A DNA stretch of 64,000 nucleotides, taken from NCBI GenBank assembly GCA_963635055.1, contig CAVHEM010000009.1, forward strand, positions 9,783 through 73,782. The letters run 5' to 3'. The notes beneath the pieces are model-generated. The model saw nothing but the letters and a program-made list of their open reading frames with translations. It made no database searches and had not been told where the DNA came from. Numbering within the stretch: position 1 is the first letter of the stretch; the number at the start of each line of letters is the position of its first letter. Below, piece by piece: positions 56,701 through 64,000 of this stretch. This stretch comes from Zag111 sp963635055. Its GTDB lineage: Bacteria; Cyanobacteriota; Vampirovibrionia; Gastranaerophilales; Gastranaerophilaceae. Position numbers and translations under genes: made by a program.

Positions 56701-57861
56701 CCCTTTGATATTAAGACCTTTAGAACCGGTATTTGTAATATTTACATTATCAGTAGCATTAACACGTCCTGAACTTGCAATATTTAAACCTTCATTACCA
56801 CTGTTTGAAAGGTTTGTTTCGCCATCATTCAAAACATTACCAGAAATATTAAGTTCAGTTTCTTTAGAAATTGTGTAATCGTAAACATTTCCATCAACAT
56901 TGTAACGAGTCCCGTTTTCAGCCGGAGCGTTAGTAATATTTATCTTACCGCCAGCGTTTTTAACAGTTCCTGAAATATCTAAATCATTCCAGTAATTGTT
57001 TATTGTAGTGTTACCGTTTGAGTTTACAACATTACCGGCAATTTTGATACCTTCTGAACCGTTGTTGTTGATATTTATATCACCATTTCCTAGGTTTCTC
57101 ATTGTACCTTGAATATCAACACCGGCATTAGTATCTGTTTGTCTTGTTTCGATAGTAATATTACCGTTATTGCTGAAATACTTGACATTATTTGTATTAA
57201 CTAAAGTGTCAAACAAATTTTGCGCTTGTGCTTTTGATAAATTATTTAATGCTGATTCATTTACACCCGAAATAATTCCCGCATTTTTCGCTATAGTAAC
57301 CTTGCCACCTTTTAACTCAACATCATTTGCCGCTAAAACTTTACCGTTGATGGTAATTGGTTGACCATTATTTGAATTTGCTAATCCTGAATAATCAGCA
57401 GTCGGGTTAGAACGATATTTTTCATAAGTTGATTGAGTCGGTGTATAAACGCTCAAAGAACCTACATTAAGTACACCTGAAGAACCAACAACCATACCTT
57501 TAGGAGATACAAAAACTGCTTTTCCATTATAAAAATTGCCATCTCTCATAGTATTAACTAAACCGTTGATATTGATTTGGTTATCAACTAAGTTCAAAAA
57601 AGTATTAATATCATTATTACCATATTTGAAAATCAAATTAGCAACATCATCTTTATCAAGTACAAAATCTTTATATTTTCTGTAGCCGATATCTGTTTTC
57701 GGAATCATTGCTGTAGGGTTAATGTTGTAAACGCCGTTATTTCCGTTAATCCCGCTAATTTCACTTGCAATGACAGATAGCAACATGCTTTGTTGTGTTA
57801 AAAATAACGATGTAAGCACTGCCGCTACAATTCTTTTAGGTCTTTTATTACGGGTATTCAT
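53701..57861 (-). CDS. exported haemagglutinin-like protein with Asp-rich repeats and C-terminal PilZ domain (paralogue)
   Basis: About 1386 residues with the same order of parts as the gene at 12779. A basic signal peptide (MNTRNKRPKRIVAAVLTSLF) leads to a TPS-type domain with GKAVFVSPKGMVVGSSGVLN. A beta-helix-like Asn/Gly-rich region follows, with conserved ACVGSGCTG and VCTIIAREG cysteines. Residues about 848-1262 are Asp-rich repeats. The terminal PilZ domain has RQYMR at 1282-1286 and DISRGG at 1309-1314. The start at 57861 has AAAGGA six bases upstream; an in-frame ATG at 57897 is rejected as it lacks one. The beta-helix is shorter and the acidic region longer than in the other copy. 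It lies downstream of a flippase gene. Confidence 0.8.
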   Translation of the reverse strand: MNTRNKRPKRIVAAVLTSLFLTQQSMLLSVIASEISGINGNNGVYNINPTAMIPKTDIGYRKYKDFVLDKDDVANLIFKYGNNDINTFLNLVDNQININGLVNTMRDGNFYNGKAVFVSPKGMVVGSSGVLNVGSLSVYTPTQSTYEKYRSNPTADYSGLANSNNGQPITINGKVLAANDVELKGGKVTIAKNAGIISGVNESALNNLSKAQAQNLFDTLVNTNNVKYFSNNGNITIETRQTDTNAGVDIQGTMRNLGNGDININNNGSEGIKIAGNVVNSNGNTTINNYWNDLDISGTVKNAGGKINITNAPAENGTRYNVDGNVYDYTISKETELNISGNVLNDGETNLSNSGNEGLNIASSGRVNATDNVNITNTGSKGLNIKGLVHADRNVAIANKNSNIVIGDRTSNDNYVSAGKNIDITNTNGNILNYGVEKTLLNAGGNLTMDVENGTIGEPVQQNACVGSGCTGIGPKSDGSRDFTKSINANVDGTVTATTTDTIKSPVSRKKDLVINYASIGNDMNIDKIKADGRVILTVDDDFGYTNNGSRYDMLNSAIDNTVANVEGWGMSLISNGNIGSKDNKLTFNQTDGNNYSIDALANDSIFIKALDDKKNLVNKVCTIIAREGDLDAEFGGNTIINNVTSEGNMRIITRGTNLTIKNLGHIVDNSVTPKDYFGPRDYGQKDGGYTGFDHRDEALPNNVVLKSLDINKALRPNGTYIDNGHYAYADSTVRVDNAVIDNGTVDITADNIYANGIAVKFGKDGYTKTPDSSTNKMIGTSEIPTGHAVRPDDVEGIGRDEHERNYYYHPGDGDGVFNGQESNVDDNDDIVDATPLEMEDKPEPSFGDTDNDIDTDIDTDIDIDIDNDIDTDTDIDTDLDIDTDLDTDIDADNDLDADTDDDIPDKDKNQPTFGDTDTDTDIDTDTDIDVDNDIDTDTDADNDIDTDLDSDTDVDIDTDTDTDDDTPDHKPDEPNFGDTDTDTDVDTDTDIDVDNDNDLDNDTDIDTDTDLDSDIDTDLDSDTDIDLDSDTDTDIDTDDDIPDPNPGDTDTDTDDDKPDDKEPSFGDTDTDTDIDTDTDIDADNDIDMDTDTDADSDLDNDLDADTDIDLDSDIDTDTDDDIPEPNPGDTDTDDDKPEPTPGDTDSDDDDDIPEPNPGDTDTDDDKPEPNPGDTDSDDDDDIPEPNPGDTDTDDDKPEPNPGDTDSDDDDDIPEPNPGDTDTDDDKPEPNPGDTDIDTDTDVDTDADNDIDTDDDNSRADGSVTYIQRKIDSQGLSAIDKRQYMRYSVSDNINPISLETGHGVEQLIDISRGGISIKHGKDIKVGDVVPVHIGYGNLDINADVEIVSTTGSRAGAKFVNLDSATANQILFLNMILDDVNKFSNVF
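54080..55330 (-). repeat. Asp-rich repeat region of the second adhesin, with a 90-bp tandem array
   Basis: A 1.25-kb stretch of six-base GAT-containing periodicity. At 54171-54500 a 90-bp unit recurs (GGAATATCAT or a close variant at 54221, 54311, 54401 and 54491), encoding a 30-residue unit, GDTDTDDDKPEPNP plus GDTDSDDDDDIPEPNP. The rest holds longer, less regular DTDIDTD blocks split by PD and EPSFGD. Confidence 0.92.
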
Positions 57862-57924
57862 AGAAAATCCTTTCATGTCATGAAATAAAAAATACACATC
57901 TAATCAACAAATTTATTCTAGCAA

Positions 57925-57972
57925 GAGCATGTCAAAAAGTAATGTATTATTACTTTTTTTTAAGACATGTTC
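57925..57972. promoter_or_regulatory. hairpin in the leader of the second adhesin
   Basis: GAGCATGTC (57925-57933) and GACATGTTC (57964-57972) form outer arms. AAAAAGTAAT (57934-57943) and ATTACTTTTT (57949-57958) form inner arms. It lies 64 bases before the gene. A GAACATGT sequence also heads an inverted repeat in the leader of the first adhesin (around 12690). Confidence 0.5.
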
Positions 57973-58041
57973 TTTTTATTGTTTGTTTAAATACCCGTAA
58001 ATATTTTTTCTTGCTAGTTTTTAGCGAAATGTTAAGTTTTG

Positions 58042-59499
58042 TTATTCAGCAAAATTTATCCATTTTCTAACTACTAAATAATAAAATCCATAGAACAATA
58101 TTAACAAAATCAACATTTGAACCGTTCCCGGAATTATTGCGACATAAGTTTTTAACAAATATGCCAAAATAATCAAAGGTACAAAGGTTACAAACAGTCT
58201 TAAAATCATTCGTCTAGGAAGTTTGATATTCAAATTTGGTACAACAATTACTACACTTAACAACCAGAACAAGAAATTTGCTGCCAAAGTTGCTAAACCT
58301 ACACCAACCAAACCCATCTTCGGAATTAAAACAATATTCAATACAACACCAACAATGCCTGAAATCAATTTAATTATAAATCCAATGTGAGTTTTATTTG
58401 CCAAATGATACTGTAATGTTGTGTAATCAGTCAAAGACAAGAAAAATACACCCAATGAAAAATACGGAACCAAAACACTTGCTTCATACATTTTTGGATT
58501 AGAAATAAACAAATGAGTGTAATCTAGATTATAGTAAGAAATTACGGCAATAACAGGCAATGAAACAAGTAAGTAATAACCTAAAAATCTTGAAATAATC
58601 GGTCTTACGTCAATTTTTGCTTCATACATATTGATAATACGTGGAATTGCAGCAACGGTAATCATAGCAAAAAGAGTCAATAATATTGACATCGTCAAGC
58701 CGTAACCTGCACCAACCAATGCCGCTTTTGAAAAGCCACTAATACTGTTCATAATAAATTTATTACTTTGTGTAATAATCCAAGCGCTTAACGAAGTTGC
58801 AGCAATCGGAACACCGTATTTGACAATAGGTAAAATTGAACTCCATTCGATTTTTTGAGGTTTGAAAACCTTTAAAATTTCACTCTGATAAAGCAATAAA
58901 ATATCTATCAATGTTATTGAAATTCCCATACTTAGCAAGATAGAAGCAGCACCAAGATGGAACGTTTTAGCTAAATAGATTGCCAATAAAATCGTAGCAA
59001 ATTGGTTCAAAATCGTTGTGATTGAGTATGAAATAGATTTCAATTGAGCACGTAAAATTTGAGATAACAATGCTCTTACAGCAACCGGAATTATCAAGAA
59101 TAATACCATCAAGAAATACTTGAACGGAACATGGAATTGTGCGTAAAGATTATCTTTAAATATAAACCCTAGCCCAAACATCAATAAAATATTTATCGTC
59201 AAAATAGTAACTAAAGTTGTTACATATTTTGGTAAATCATCAAGAAGCTGGTGATGTCTGAAAAATCTTAGCCCAGATAATCCAACCCAATCAGAAAATA
59301 GAATACAAAGAAAAGATAAAAGAGCAATCGAAATTGTATACAAACCGTACTGCTCTTGAGAAAACAATGCCGTATAAATAGGTACGGTAATCATATTCCC
59401 AAACATTCCACACAATTTTGACGGTGCATATTTCAGCATATCCGTAAAAATACCTTTTACTTCTTTTTCTTCCAATTCTATATTTTCAATATATTCCAT
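58042..59499 (-). CDS. polysaccharide flippase / oligosaccharide exporter (MOP superfamily)
   Basis: A 485-residue membrane protein with about 12-14 hydrophobic helices and the N-terminal pattern KYAPSKLCGMFGNMITVPIY of Wzx-type flippases. These proteins move lipid-linked sugar units across the inner membrane. No glycosyltransferase genes lie nearby, so the substrate is unknown. It lies 15 bases after rimO and may be co-transcribed with it. Confidence 0.85.
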   Translation of the reverse strand: MEYIENIELEEKEVKGIFTDMLKYAPSKLCGMFGNMITVPIYTALFSQEQYGLYTISIALLSFLCILFSDWVGLSGLRFFRHHQLLDDLPKYVTTLVTILTINILLMFGLGFIFKDNLYAQFHVPFKYFLMVLFLIIPVAVRALLSQILRAQLKSISYSITTILNQFATILLAIYLAKTFHLGAASILLSMGISITLIDILLLYQSEILKVFKPQKIEWSSILPIVKYGVPIAATSLSAWIITQSNKFIMNSISGFSKAALVGAGYGLTMSILLTLFAMITVAAIPRIINMYEAKIDVRPIISRFLGYYLLVSLPVIAVISYYNLDYTHLFISNPKMYEASVLVPYFSLGVFFLSLTDYTTLQYHLANKTHIGFIIKLISGIVGVVLNIVLIPKMGLVGVGLATLAANFLFWLLSVVIVVPNLNIKLPRRMILRLFVTFVPLIILAYLLKTYVAIIPGTVQMLILLILFYGFYYLVVRKWINFAE

Positions 59500-59514
59500 A
59501 CTTCTCCTTAATAT

Positions 59515-60819
59515 CTATAAAATTTCACCAAACAAATCATACTCATCTGCTCTGGTTATTTGAACATTTTCAATATCTCCCGGAACAACCTGCCTGTCAG
59601 ATGTAGCATAAACAACTCCATCAATTTCAGGTGCATCATGCTCAGAACGAAGAATTATAACACCATCATCAGTATAACCTTCAACAATGCACGGCAATAC
59701 TTTGCCGATGTATTGTTGATTATTTTCAAGTGATATTTGCTGTTGTAACTCCATCAATCTGTTTCGACGTTCTTTTTTTATTTTTGGTGAAACATGCCCT
59801 TTTAATTTGTCAGAATATGTTCCTTTTTCTCGAGAATACTCAAATGCCCCCATTCTATCGAATTTCACATCTTTAACAAAATTATATAAATGTTCAAATT
59901 CTTCCTCTGTTTCCCCCGGATAGCCAACGATTAACGAGGTTCTAACAGAAACATTTGGAATTCTATCTCGAATTTTTTGAACTAAAACTTTATAATCCAT
60001 AACTGGACGTTTCATTCTTTCCAAAACAGCAGGGTGCGAGTGTTGCAACGGAATATCAACATATTTTACAACTTTATCAAGTGTTGCAATCGCATCAATC
60101 AATTCATCTGTCATTTGAGTCGGATAAGCGTACATAATCCTAATCCAAGATAAATTTTCAATTTTATTCAATTCTCTCAATAATTCCGGTAGCATTTGTT
60201 TTTTATACAAGTCTATACCGTAAGAAGATGTATCTTGCGCTATTAAAATAATCTCTGTAACACCTTTTGAAACAAGTTCTTTCGCTTCTTTTACAATATT
60301 TTCAATAGGTCGTGATACGTATTTTCCTCTGAGCTTAGGAATAATACAATAACCGCAACTGTAATTACAACCTTCACCAATTTTCAAATATGAACTTGCG
60401 CCAACCGTAATTTGTTGACGTTCAATATTTTCAGGATAATGCGAAATCGGATTATCATCAATTCTTGCAGAATATTCACTGCCATGCTCAATATCATCAA
60501 CAATTTTAATAATATCATTCAGATTAGAAGTCCCAATCATTCCGGAAAGTTCTGGTATTGCTTCTTTTAGGTCTTTATCGTGTTTTTGAGATAAACAACC
60601 GGCAACAATAACCTTTTTGCCGCTATCTATCATTTGTAAGATACTTTGCACAGATTCTTGCTCTGCATCATGAATAAAAGAACAAGTGTTCACAATAACA
60701 ATATCCGCATCTGTTTCATCGAGCGTAATAGTATGTCCTTTATCTGCCAACATACCTAATATTAGTTCTGCATCTACAAGATTTTTTGCGCAGCCATGAT
60801 TTATTAATGCTATTTTCAT
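59515..60819 (-). CDS. rimO: ribosomal protein S12 methylthiotransferase
   Basis: A 434-residue radical-SAM methylthiotransferase that modifies an Asp of ribosomal protein S12. The N-terminal cluster cysteines are in NHGCAKN, NTCSFI and AGCLSQ. The radical-SAM CX3CX2C is CNYSCGYC, and a TRAM domain closes the protein. The segment LVDAELILGML and overall pattern favour RimO over MiaB. It is divergent from the U32 gene. Confidence 0.93.
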   Translation of the reverse strand: MKIALINHGCAKNLVDAELILGMLADKGHTITLDETDADIVIVNTCSFIHDAEQESVQSILQMIDSGKKVIVAGCLSQKHDKDLKEAIPELSGMIGTSNLNDIIKIVDDIEHGSEYSARIDDNPISHYPENIERQQITVGASSYLKIGEGCNYSCGYCIIPKLRGKYVSRPIENIVKEAKELVSKGVTEIILIAQDTSSYGIDLYKKQMLPELLRELNKIENLSWIRIMYAYPTQMTDELIDAIATLDKVVKYVDIPLQHSHPAVLERMKRPVMDYKVLVQKIRDRIPNVSVRTSLIVGYPGETEEEFEHLYNFVKDVKFDRMGAFEYSREKGTYSDKLKGHVSPKIKKERRNRLMELQQQISLENNQQYIGKVLPCIVEGYTDDGVIILRSEHDAPEIDGVVYATSDRQVVPGDIENVQITRADEYDLFGEIL

Positions 60820-60895
60820 TAGTTTTCCTTTTTGTTCAATTTTAACATTAATTGTAAAAATTATGCCAATTATTAAATTTTATTGATAATTTTGT

Positions 60896-60901
60896 TATAA
60901 A
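60896..60901 (+). promoter_or_regulatory. -10 box almost touching the U32 start
   Basis: TATAAA (60896-60901) lies 8 bases before the ATG at 60910, so the message is probably leaderless. No ribosome site is seen. Confidence 0.45.
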
Positions 60902-60909
60902 ATAGGCGT

Positions 60910-62679
60910 ATGAAAACAGTAGAATTATTAGCACCTGCAAAAAATTTAGAAACAGGAATTGCGGCAATAGATAGTGGTGCAGACGCCGTTTATATCGGAG
61001 CGTGTGAATTTGGAGCAAGAAAAAATGCTCCGAACACCTTGGAAGACATAGAAAAACTCGTGAATTATGCGCATGAATTTTACGTAAAAGTTCACGTTGC
61101 AATTAATACAATTCTTCATGATACAGAATTAACAAATGCAATAGAATTGGTGAAAAATCTATATAATATTGGGGTTGACGCAATTATTGTACAAGATATG
61201 GGATTAATTAAAGCCGCAATAGATGGCAAACTTCCGCCAATTCCAATTCACGCCAGTACTCAATGTAACAACAGAACACTGGAAAAAGTTAAATTTTTCG
61301 ACGAAATTGGAATTTCTAGAGTAATTTTGGCTCGAGAATTGTCACTAAATCAAATTAAAGAAATTTGTGACAATACAAATTGTGAAATAGAAACATTTGT
61401 ACACGGAGCATTATGCGTATCATACAGCGGACAATGCTATTTCTCTTACGCAAATGGCGGACGTTCAGCAAACAGAGGAGAATGCGCTCAACCTTGCAGA
61501 TTGCGATATTCTCTTGTTGATAAAGATGGCAAATATATTTTAAAAGACAAATATTTACTTTCTCTAAAAGATTTTAACGCAGCATCAGAACTTGAAAAAC
61601 TTGTTAATTCAGGTGTTAAATCCTTCAAAATAGAAGGACGTTTAAAAGATATAAATTATGTGCGTAACGTAACATCATATTACAATGACCTTTTGAATAA
61701 ATGCGCAAATAGGACATCTTCAGGTACTGTATTCTGTGATTTTACACCAAACGTTGAGAAAACATTTAACCGAGGTTATACAACCTATTTTCTAAAAGAT
61801 AGAGAACAGTGTTTTAACTTCTTATCACCTAAATCCAGAGGAGAAAAAATTGGAAAAGTAAAACGTGTTACTTCAAAATATTTTGAAATAGATGCAGATA
61901 TTCACCCGCAAGATGGAATTTGTTTTATTCAAAATGGAGAAATGAGCGGATTTTTAGTCAATAAAGTTGATGGCAACAAAATTTATCCAAATTCTATGAA
62001 CGGATTAAAACCAGGAACTGTACTATATCGAAATTTTGATAGTGATTTTGATAAAAAATTAGCAAACACTAAAACTTCAAGAAAAATTGCAATTGATATT
62101 GCAGTTAATAATGACATTATTACACTTACTGATGAAGATAATAACAAAATTTCTGCTCACATACCAAACGGGGAAGCCCCGAAAAATATAGGCAAAATGA
62201 CAGAAACATTCAAAACACAACTACAAAAAACTGGTGATAGTGATTTTTATGTTAAGAAATTTGAACTCACTAATACTGAACTTCCGTTTATGCCAATATC
62301 GGTTATAAACCAGTTCCGTAGGGATTTGCTGGACAAATTAATGTCAGAAAGACTTAAAAATTATAAAAGAGAAGTTCAAAACCCTATTCGTTATGCTGAT
62401 TTTCCAGAAAAAACAGCAGATTATAAGTTCAATATATTTAACAGTGAAGCAGAAAATTTTTATAAAGAATGTAAAGTTGAAGTAAAAGAATGTGCATTAG
62501 AAACGTTAAGTAATGTTAAATCAGGAACAGAAATTATGCGAACAAAACATTGTCTGAAATTCGCAACCGGTTTATGCGGAAAACCTTGCAAACCATTATA
62601 TCTTGAAAATGCAAAAGGGATAAAATATCCGCTCAGTTTTGATTGTAAAAACTGTGAAATGGTTATAAAAATGCCATAA
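60910..62679 (+). CDS. U32 family protein (peptidase U32 / RlhA-like)
   Basis: A 589-residue protein of the U32 family. The signature ETFVHGALCVSYSGQCYFS is complete, and ANRGECAQPCRLRY follows with further cysteines that with the first set can bind an Fe-S cluster. Members of the family act in tRNA or rRNA hydroxylation (TrhP, RlhA) or ubiquinone synthesis; the peptidase name is historical. The longer C-terminal part (to residue 589) holds a late cysteine set, CGKPCKPLY and CKNCEMV. The target cannot be specified. Confidence 0.88.
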   Translation: MKTVELLAPAKNLETGIAAIDSGADAVYIGACEFGARKNAPNTLEDIEKLVNYAHEFYVKVHVAINTILHDTELTNAIELVKNLYNIGVDAIIVQDMGLIKAAIDGKLPPIPIHASTQCNNRTLEKVKFFDEIGISRVILARELSLNQIKEICDNTNCEIETFVHGALCVSYSGQCYFSYANGGRSANRGECAQPCRLRYSLVDKDGKYILKDKYLLSLKDFNAASELEKLVNSGVKSFKIEGRLKDINYVRNVTSYYNDLLNKCANRTSSGTVFCDFTPNVEKTFNRGYTTYFLKDREQCFNFLSPKSRGEKIGKVKRVTSKYFEIDADIHPQDGICFIQNGEMSGFLVNKVDGNKIYPNSMNGLKPGTVLYRNFDSDFDKKLANTKTSRKIAIDIAVNNDIITLTDEDNNKISAHIPNGEAPKNIGKMTETFKTQLQKTGDSDFYVKKFELTNTELPFMPISVINQFRRDLLDKLMSERLKNYKREVQNPIRYADFPEKTADYKFNIFNSEAENFYKECKVEVKECALETLSNVKSGTEIMRTKHCLKFATGLCGKPCKPLYLENAKGIKYPLSFDCKNCEMVIKMP

Positions 62680-62714
62680 AAAAAGACTTCCGAACATATC
62701 GGAAGCCTTTTTAA
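62678..62714. terminator. bidirectional terminator between U32 and isochorismatase genes
   Basis: CTTCCGA and TCGGAAG arms flanked by A-rich and T-rich runs, between two convergent genes. Confidence 0.85.
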
Positions 62715-62719
62715 AATAA

Positions 62720-63271
62720 CTACTTAATCAAAGCTTGTACTTCTTTGAAATTAGGATTTTTTGATGTTTTTAGCCATTCAAACAATGTAATTTCAAGACA
62801 TGTAACCTTTGCGCCATACTGTTTCAAAAGTTCTATACCTGTTTTATATTCAGCCTTATTTCTACTAGCACAAGCATCTTTTAATACATAAACTTCAAAA
62901 CCTTCTTTCATTAAGTCGTGAGCAGTTTGCAAAACACAAATATGAGTTTCAATACCGCCAATTACAATTTGTTTTCTACCTGCTGCTTTTAATTCTTTTA
63001 TCTTATTTGCAAATTCAGGTTCTAACATTGCTGAAAACGCTGCTTTTTCGGTAATAAAGGCATTTTCATCTAATGATTCTTGCAATTGTGGAACAGTGTG
63101 CCCCAAACCTTTTGGATACTGTTCAGTTACAACAGTTGGAATTCCTAATACTGATGCTGCACGTGCAGCCTTAGACATTGCATTAGCAACATCGACACCA
63201 TATTTTGATGCCAAAACAAGTCTGTCTTGGATATCAATTACAACTAAAACGCTAACTTCAATATTCAACAT
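62720..63271 (-). CDS. isochorismatase-like cysteine hydrolase
   Basis: A 183-residue hydrolase. The catalytic triad can be read as Asp13 in VVIDIQDRL, a Lys in FITEKAAFSA and Cys in GIETHICVLQTA. This matches the YcaC-like branch of the family, whose substrates are usually unknown amides. No isochorismate pathway genes lie nearby. The gene stop and start are tightly packed against the next minus-strand gene (one base apart). Confidence 0.88.
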   Translation of the reverse strand: MLNIEVSVLVVIDIQDRLVLASKYGVDVANAMSKAARAASVLGIPTVVTEQYPKGLGHTVPQLQESLDENAFITEKAAFSAMLEPEFANKIKELKAAGRKQIVIGGIETHICVLQTAHDLMKEGFEVYVLKDACASRNKAEYKTGIELLKQYGAKVTCLEITLFEWLKTSKNPNFKEVQALIK

Positions 63272-63272
63272 T

Positions 63273-64000
63273 TTAACTTCCTTTCTTGTATGCTGACTGT
63301 TTATACTCCTTTTTTAATTGTTTTAATAAAGATATTAAAAATTTATCGGTAAGTTTGCTCAACGGTACTTCTAGTTTTGTATTTTCAGCACTATCAAGCC
63401 CTGTATGTGTTATTTCAATTTTGAATTTTGCAAAACCATTATATCTGATTGTCAATTCACTATGTAAATTCTCGTTTTTCAGGCTAAAAACGCACTCTAT
63501 ATCATTAGCATATTGACTCACCTCAGTGTTAGTCAATTTTGCCTCGAACTCGTTTTTATATCTAAAAAATAACGGAATAATAACATTATTCATTTTATTA
63601 TAAAACACATTTTTAAATAATTTGAAACTTTTAATATTCGATTGCTCGTTATCATCTTCATCTAACCATGAATTTTGCACGTCAATATTATGTTCTAAGC
63701 ATACTGCAATAACATCATTTTGTATTGCAGATGTAAGCCCATCAAGCGCAAGTTTTTCTAATGTTGCAAAAGACTGAATGCCAATCAAAGAAACTCCTGC
63801 TCGAATTTTGAAACTTTCACCCATTTTATCTTGCAATTTCTGCAAAACTGCTTTTGTACTAATTAAATCAATATTTGGCAATATCAAATAGAATTTTCCG
63901 CCACGAGCAATTGCTGCAATATCATCTTGACGAAGCGTAGATTTTATTGCAAGTGCAAGTCTGTTTGTTGAAATTTTGGTTTTACCGGACTCATCAAGCG
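63273..64000 (-). CDS. degenerate GGDEF-domain protein (partial)
   Basis: The frame is open from the window edge (incomplete 5' end) to 63273, at least 242 codons. The edge part, KSTLRQDDIAAIARGG, followed by KFYLILPNIDLIST, aligns with the GGDEF region of diguanylate cyclases, with GGKFY in place of GGDEF. VLQKLQDKMGESFKIRAGVS resembles the following domain helix and strand. Loss of the Asp and Glu that bind metal makes cyclase activity unlikely. About 130 unrelated residues follow, with no membrane segment. It probably acts as a non-catalytic c-di-GMP or nucleotide sensor, or as a structural remnant; this is inferred. Confidence 0.7.
   Translation of the reverse strand, partial: LDESGKTKISTNRLALAIKSTLRQDDIAAIARGGKFYLILPNIDLISTKAVLQKLQDKMGESFKIRAGVSLIGIQSFATLEKLALDGLTSAIQNDVIAVCLEHNIDVQNSWLDEDDNEQSNIKSFKLFKNVFYNKMNNVIIPLFFRYKNEFEAKLTNTEVSQYANDIECVFSLKNENLHSELTIRYNGFAKFKIEITHTGLDSAENTKLEVPLSKLTDKFLISLLKQLKKEYKQSAYKKGS

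Overview
The window reads as a stretch of an AT-rich chromosome from a diderm bacterium, most likely a gut member of the Gastranaerophilales (Vampirovibrionia/Melainabacteria, the non-photosynthetic sister line of Cyanobacteria). This is an inference. It rests on low GC, an outer-membrane efflux system (TolC/RND), a meso-diaminopimelate type MurE, a DUF3326 protein (a family I know mainly from cyanobacteria and plants), some flagellar genes, and several small proteins that I cannot place in any widespread family.

Layout. 1-820: two small minus-strand genes, one a dual-specificity phosphatase cut by the window edge. 929-2269: a flavoprotein with a long structured leader, a candidate type I toxin-antitoxin locus and tRNA-Arg(ACG). 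2394-11725: a cell-wall block with two amidases, glutamate racemase, a DUF3326 protein, and the run ftsI-murE-nagA. 11773-12486: a HEPN/MNT toxin-antitoxin pair. 12779-17104: a giant exported adhesin-like protein with Asp-rich repeats and a C-terminal PilZ domain. 17209-26756: typA, a broken gene, an MFS exporter, metK, valS and an S1-domain protein. 26919-29532: a short flagellar cluster (fliJ, fliK-like, hook/rod protein). 29662-38895: rpiB, rsfS, a phosphohexomutase, an orphan sugar permease, two FAD oxidoreductases, a MnmC-like methyltransferase with a repeat-built insertion, thrB and a ferredoxin. 39031-44713: glmS with a tiny partner gene, an exported protein and a GH38 mannosidase. 44815-50549: a complete MFP-RND-OMF efflux operon. 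50635-53577: ilvD-uppS-rdgB. 53701-57861: a second adhesin/PilZ protein, paralogous to the first. 58042-64000: a flippase, rimO, a U32 protein, an isochorismatase-like hydrolase and a degenerate GGDEF protein cut by the window edge.

Themes. Much of the window serves envelope construction: peptidoglycan synthesis and recycling, the lipid carrier, amino sugars, a flippase, efflux and surface proteins. The most unusual items are (i) two secreted, haemagglutinin-like proteins about 37 kb apart that both end in a canonical PilZ domain, normally a cytoplasmic c-di-GMP receptor; (ii) a compact convergent locus at 1868-2116 with the layout of a type I toxin-antitoxin module; (iii) a leader with a strong promoter, a hairpin and an intrinsic terminator ahead of the flavoprotein gene; (iv) a gene split by one in-frame stop; and (v) a tRNA-modification-type methyltransferase swollen by a degenerate repeat. 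Promoters, hairpins and starts were read by eye; no searches were run.
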